From NCBI GenBank assembly GCA_020438485.1, contig JAGQUM010000013.1, positions 1 to 58,676 of the forward strand: DNA of 58,676 bases. The letters are read 5' to 3'. The first letter of the stretch is position 1, and each line of letters opens with the position of its first letter. Shown here one piece after another: positions 58,074 to 58,676 of this stretch. Under the pieces are notes generated by a model, which was not told the DNA's origin, ran no database searches, and saw only the letters and a program-made list of their open reading frames with translations. A program made the position numbers and the translations under genes. The DNA comes from Thermoleophilia bacterium. GTDB taxonomy: Bacteria; Actinomycetota; Thermoleophilia; Miltoncostaeales; Miltoncostaeaceae.

Positions 58074-58676
58074 CTACTTGCGGGCGGCCGCGTCGGCACT
58101 GTCGAGCACCTCACCGGTCTCGGGGTCCACCGTGAGGCCCGTCGGGGTGCCGGCCGTGGCGTTGAGGCCGGCGTCCTCGCGGATGCGTGCGTCGATCTGG
58201 TCGGCGATGTCCGTGTGCTCGTGCAGGAACGCCCGCGCCGCGTTCTTGCCCTGCCCCAGGCGGTCCTCGCCGAACGAGAAGTACGCGCCGCTCTTGTTGA
58301 CCACGCCGCGCTCGACGCCGAGGTCGAGGAGGCTGCCCTCGTACGAGATGCCCTCGCCGTAAATGACGTCGAACTCGACCTGCCGGAACGGCGGGGCAAC
58401 CTTGTTCTTGACGACCTTGACGCGCACCCGGTTGCCGATGCTCTCGGTGCCCTCCTTGAGGGTCTCGATGCGGCGGATGTCGAGGCGCACCGACGCGTAG
58501 AACTTGAGCGCGCGGCCGCCGGGCGTGGTCTCGGGCGAGCCGAACATGACGCCGATCTTCTCACGCAGCTGGTTGGTGAACACGCAGATGGTGCCGGTCT
58601 TGTTGAGCGTGCCGGCGAGCTTGCGCAGCGCCTGCGACATGAGGCGGGCCTGGAGGCCGACGTGGCTGTCGCCCAT
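58074..58676 (-). CDS. recA: RecA recombinase, C-terminal part
   Basis: 201 residues visible; the gene continues beyond the right edge, as the first Met ([20 protein letters not shown]) is internal. Loop L2 region [20 protein letters not shown] and [16 protein letters not shown] are standard. It polymerises on single-stranded DNA for strand exchange and SOS induction. Visible part appears intact, ending in an acidic-basic DSADAAARK tail. Confidence 0.96.
   Translation of the reverse strand: MGDSHVGLQARLMSQALRKLAGTLNKTGTICVFTNQLREKIGVMFGSPETTPGGRALKFYASVRLDIRRIETLKEGTESIGNRVRVKVVKNKVAPPFRQVEFDVIYGEGISYEGSLLDLGVERGVVNKSGAYFSFGEDRLGQGKNAARAFLHEHTDIADQIDARIREDAGLNATAGTPTGLTVDPETGEVLDSADAAARK

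Noticed and set aside
1-58676. tRNA, rRNA, CRISPR, insertion sequences, prophage or biosynthetic cluster
   Set aside because: No tRNA T-loop pattern, regular spaced repeats, transposase, integrase or large synthase genes were seen by eye; a tRNAscan-SE and BLAST run would be decisive.

Overview
The window is about 58.7 kb of very GC-rich DNA with strong G/C third-position bias, many GTG and TTG starts, and dense operons with 1-4 bp start/stop overlaps. The gene content points to a Gram-positive-type actinobacterial lineage: MurT/GatD peptidoglycan amidation, an Rpf-like wall hydrolase, many lipoproteins, the succinylase diaminopimelate route, DUF1206 and ECF sigma factors. My best guess is class Thermoleophilia or a near relative; this is inference from gene content and cannot be proven here. 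No tRNA, rRNA, CRISPR array, insertion sequence or prophage was seen.

Layout. 0-7 kb: wall-associated RlpA-like protein, M32 carboxypeptidase, two paralogous Thr-rich lipoproteins, and a sensor histidine kinase divergent from a PilZ protein, both with sigma-28-type promoters. 7-11 kb: TPP riboswitch and thiBPQ thiamine transporter. 11-17 kb: methyltransferase, an ECF sigma gene divergent from an anti-sigma/sigma/oxidoreductase/membrane-protein operon (the second sigma carries a degenerate AhpD-like C-terminal domain), and a YjfB-like motility-associated peptide. 17-25 kb: FHA protein, S4 protein, Sco1-type copper protein, 5'-3' exonuclease, an operon of cupredoxin, DUF1800, DUF1501 and a small-molecule kinase, and Sua5. 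25-32 kb: membrane proteins, CoA-transferase, DedA, DUF1206, lipid kinase and a PAP2/membrane/PAP2 operon. 32.0-33.3 kb is almost empty of genes. 33-39 kb: Rrf2 regulator and the sbp-cysT-cysW-cysA sulfate importer, then an enolase-superfamily protein. 39-42 kb: Rpf-like protein and the principal sigma factor with a long leader holding a small ORF. 42-50 kb: YqgE, metallo-hydrolase, rpiA, murT-methyltransferase-gatD, dut, and a MarR/drug-efflux operon. 50-58.7 kb: dapE-dapC-dapD, then on the other strand recA (cut by the right edge), a small membrane protein, miaB, miaA, dapF, DUF1697 and GNAT genes.

How the parts connect. dapD, dapC, dapE and dapF supply meso-diaminopimelate for lysine and peptidoglycan; MurT/GatD amidate the wall precursor; the RlpA-like and Rpf-like proteins act on the finished wall. 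sbp/cysTWA with the Rrf2 protein form a sulfate-uptake unit whose promoter carries an operator-like palindrome over its -35 box. A recurring signal is a TAnnnT -10 hexamer placed 6-9 nt before the start codon in at least eleven genes, which suggests widespread leaderless transcription.
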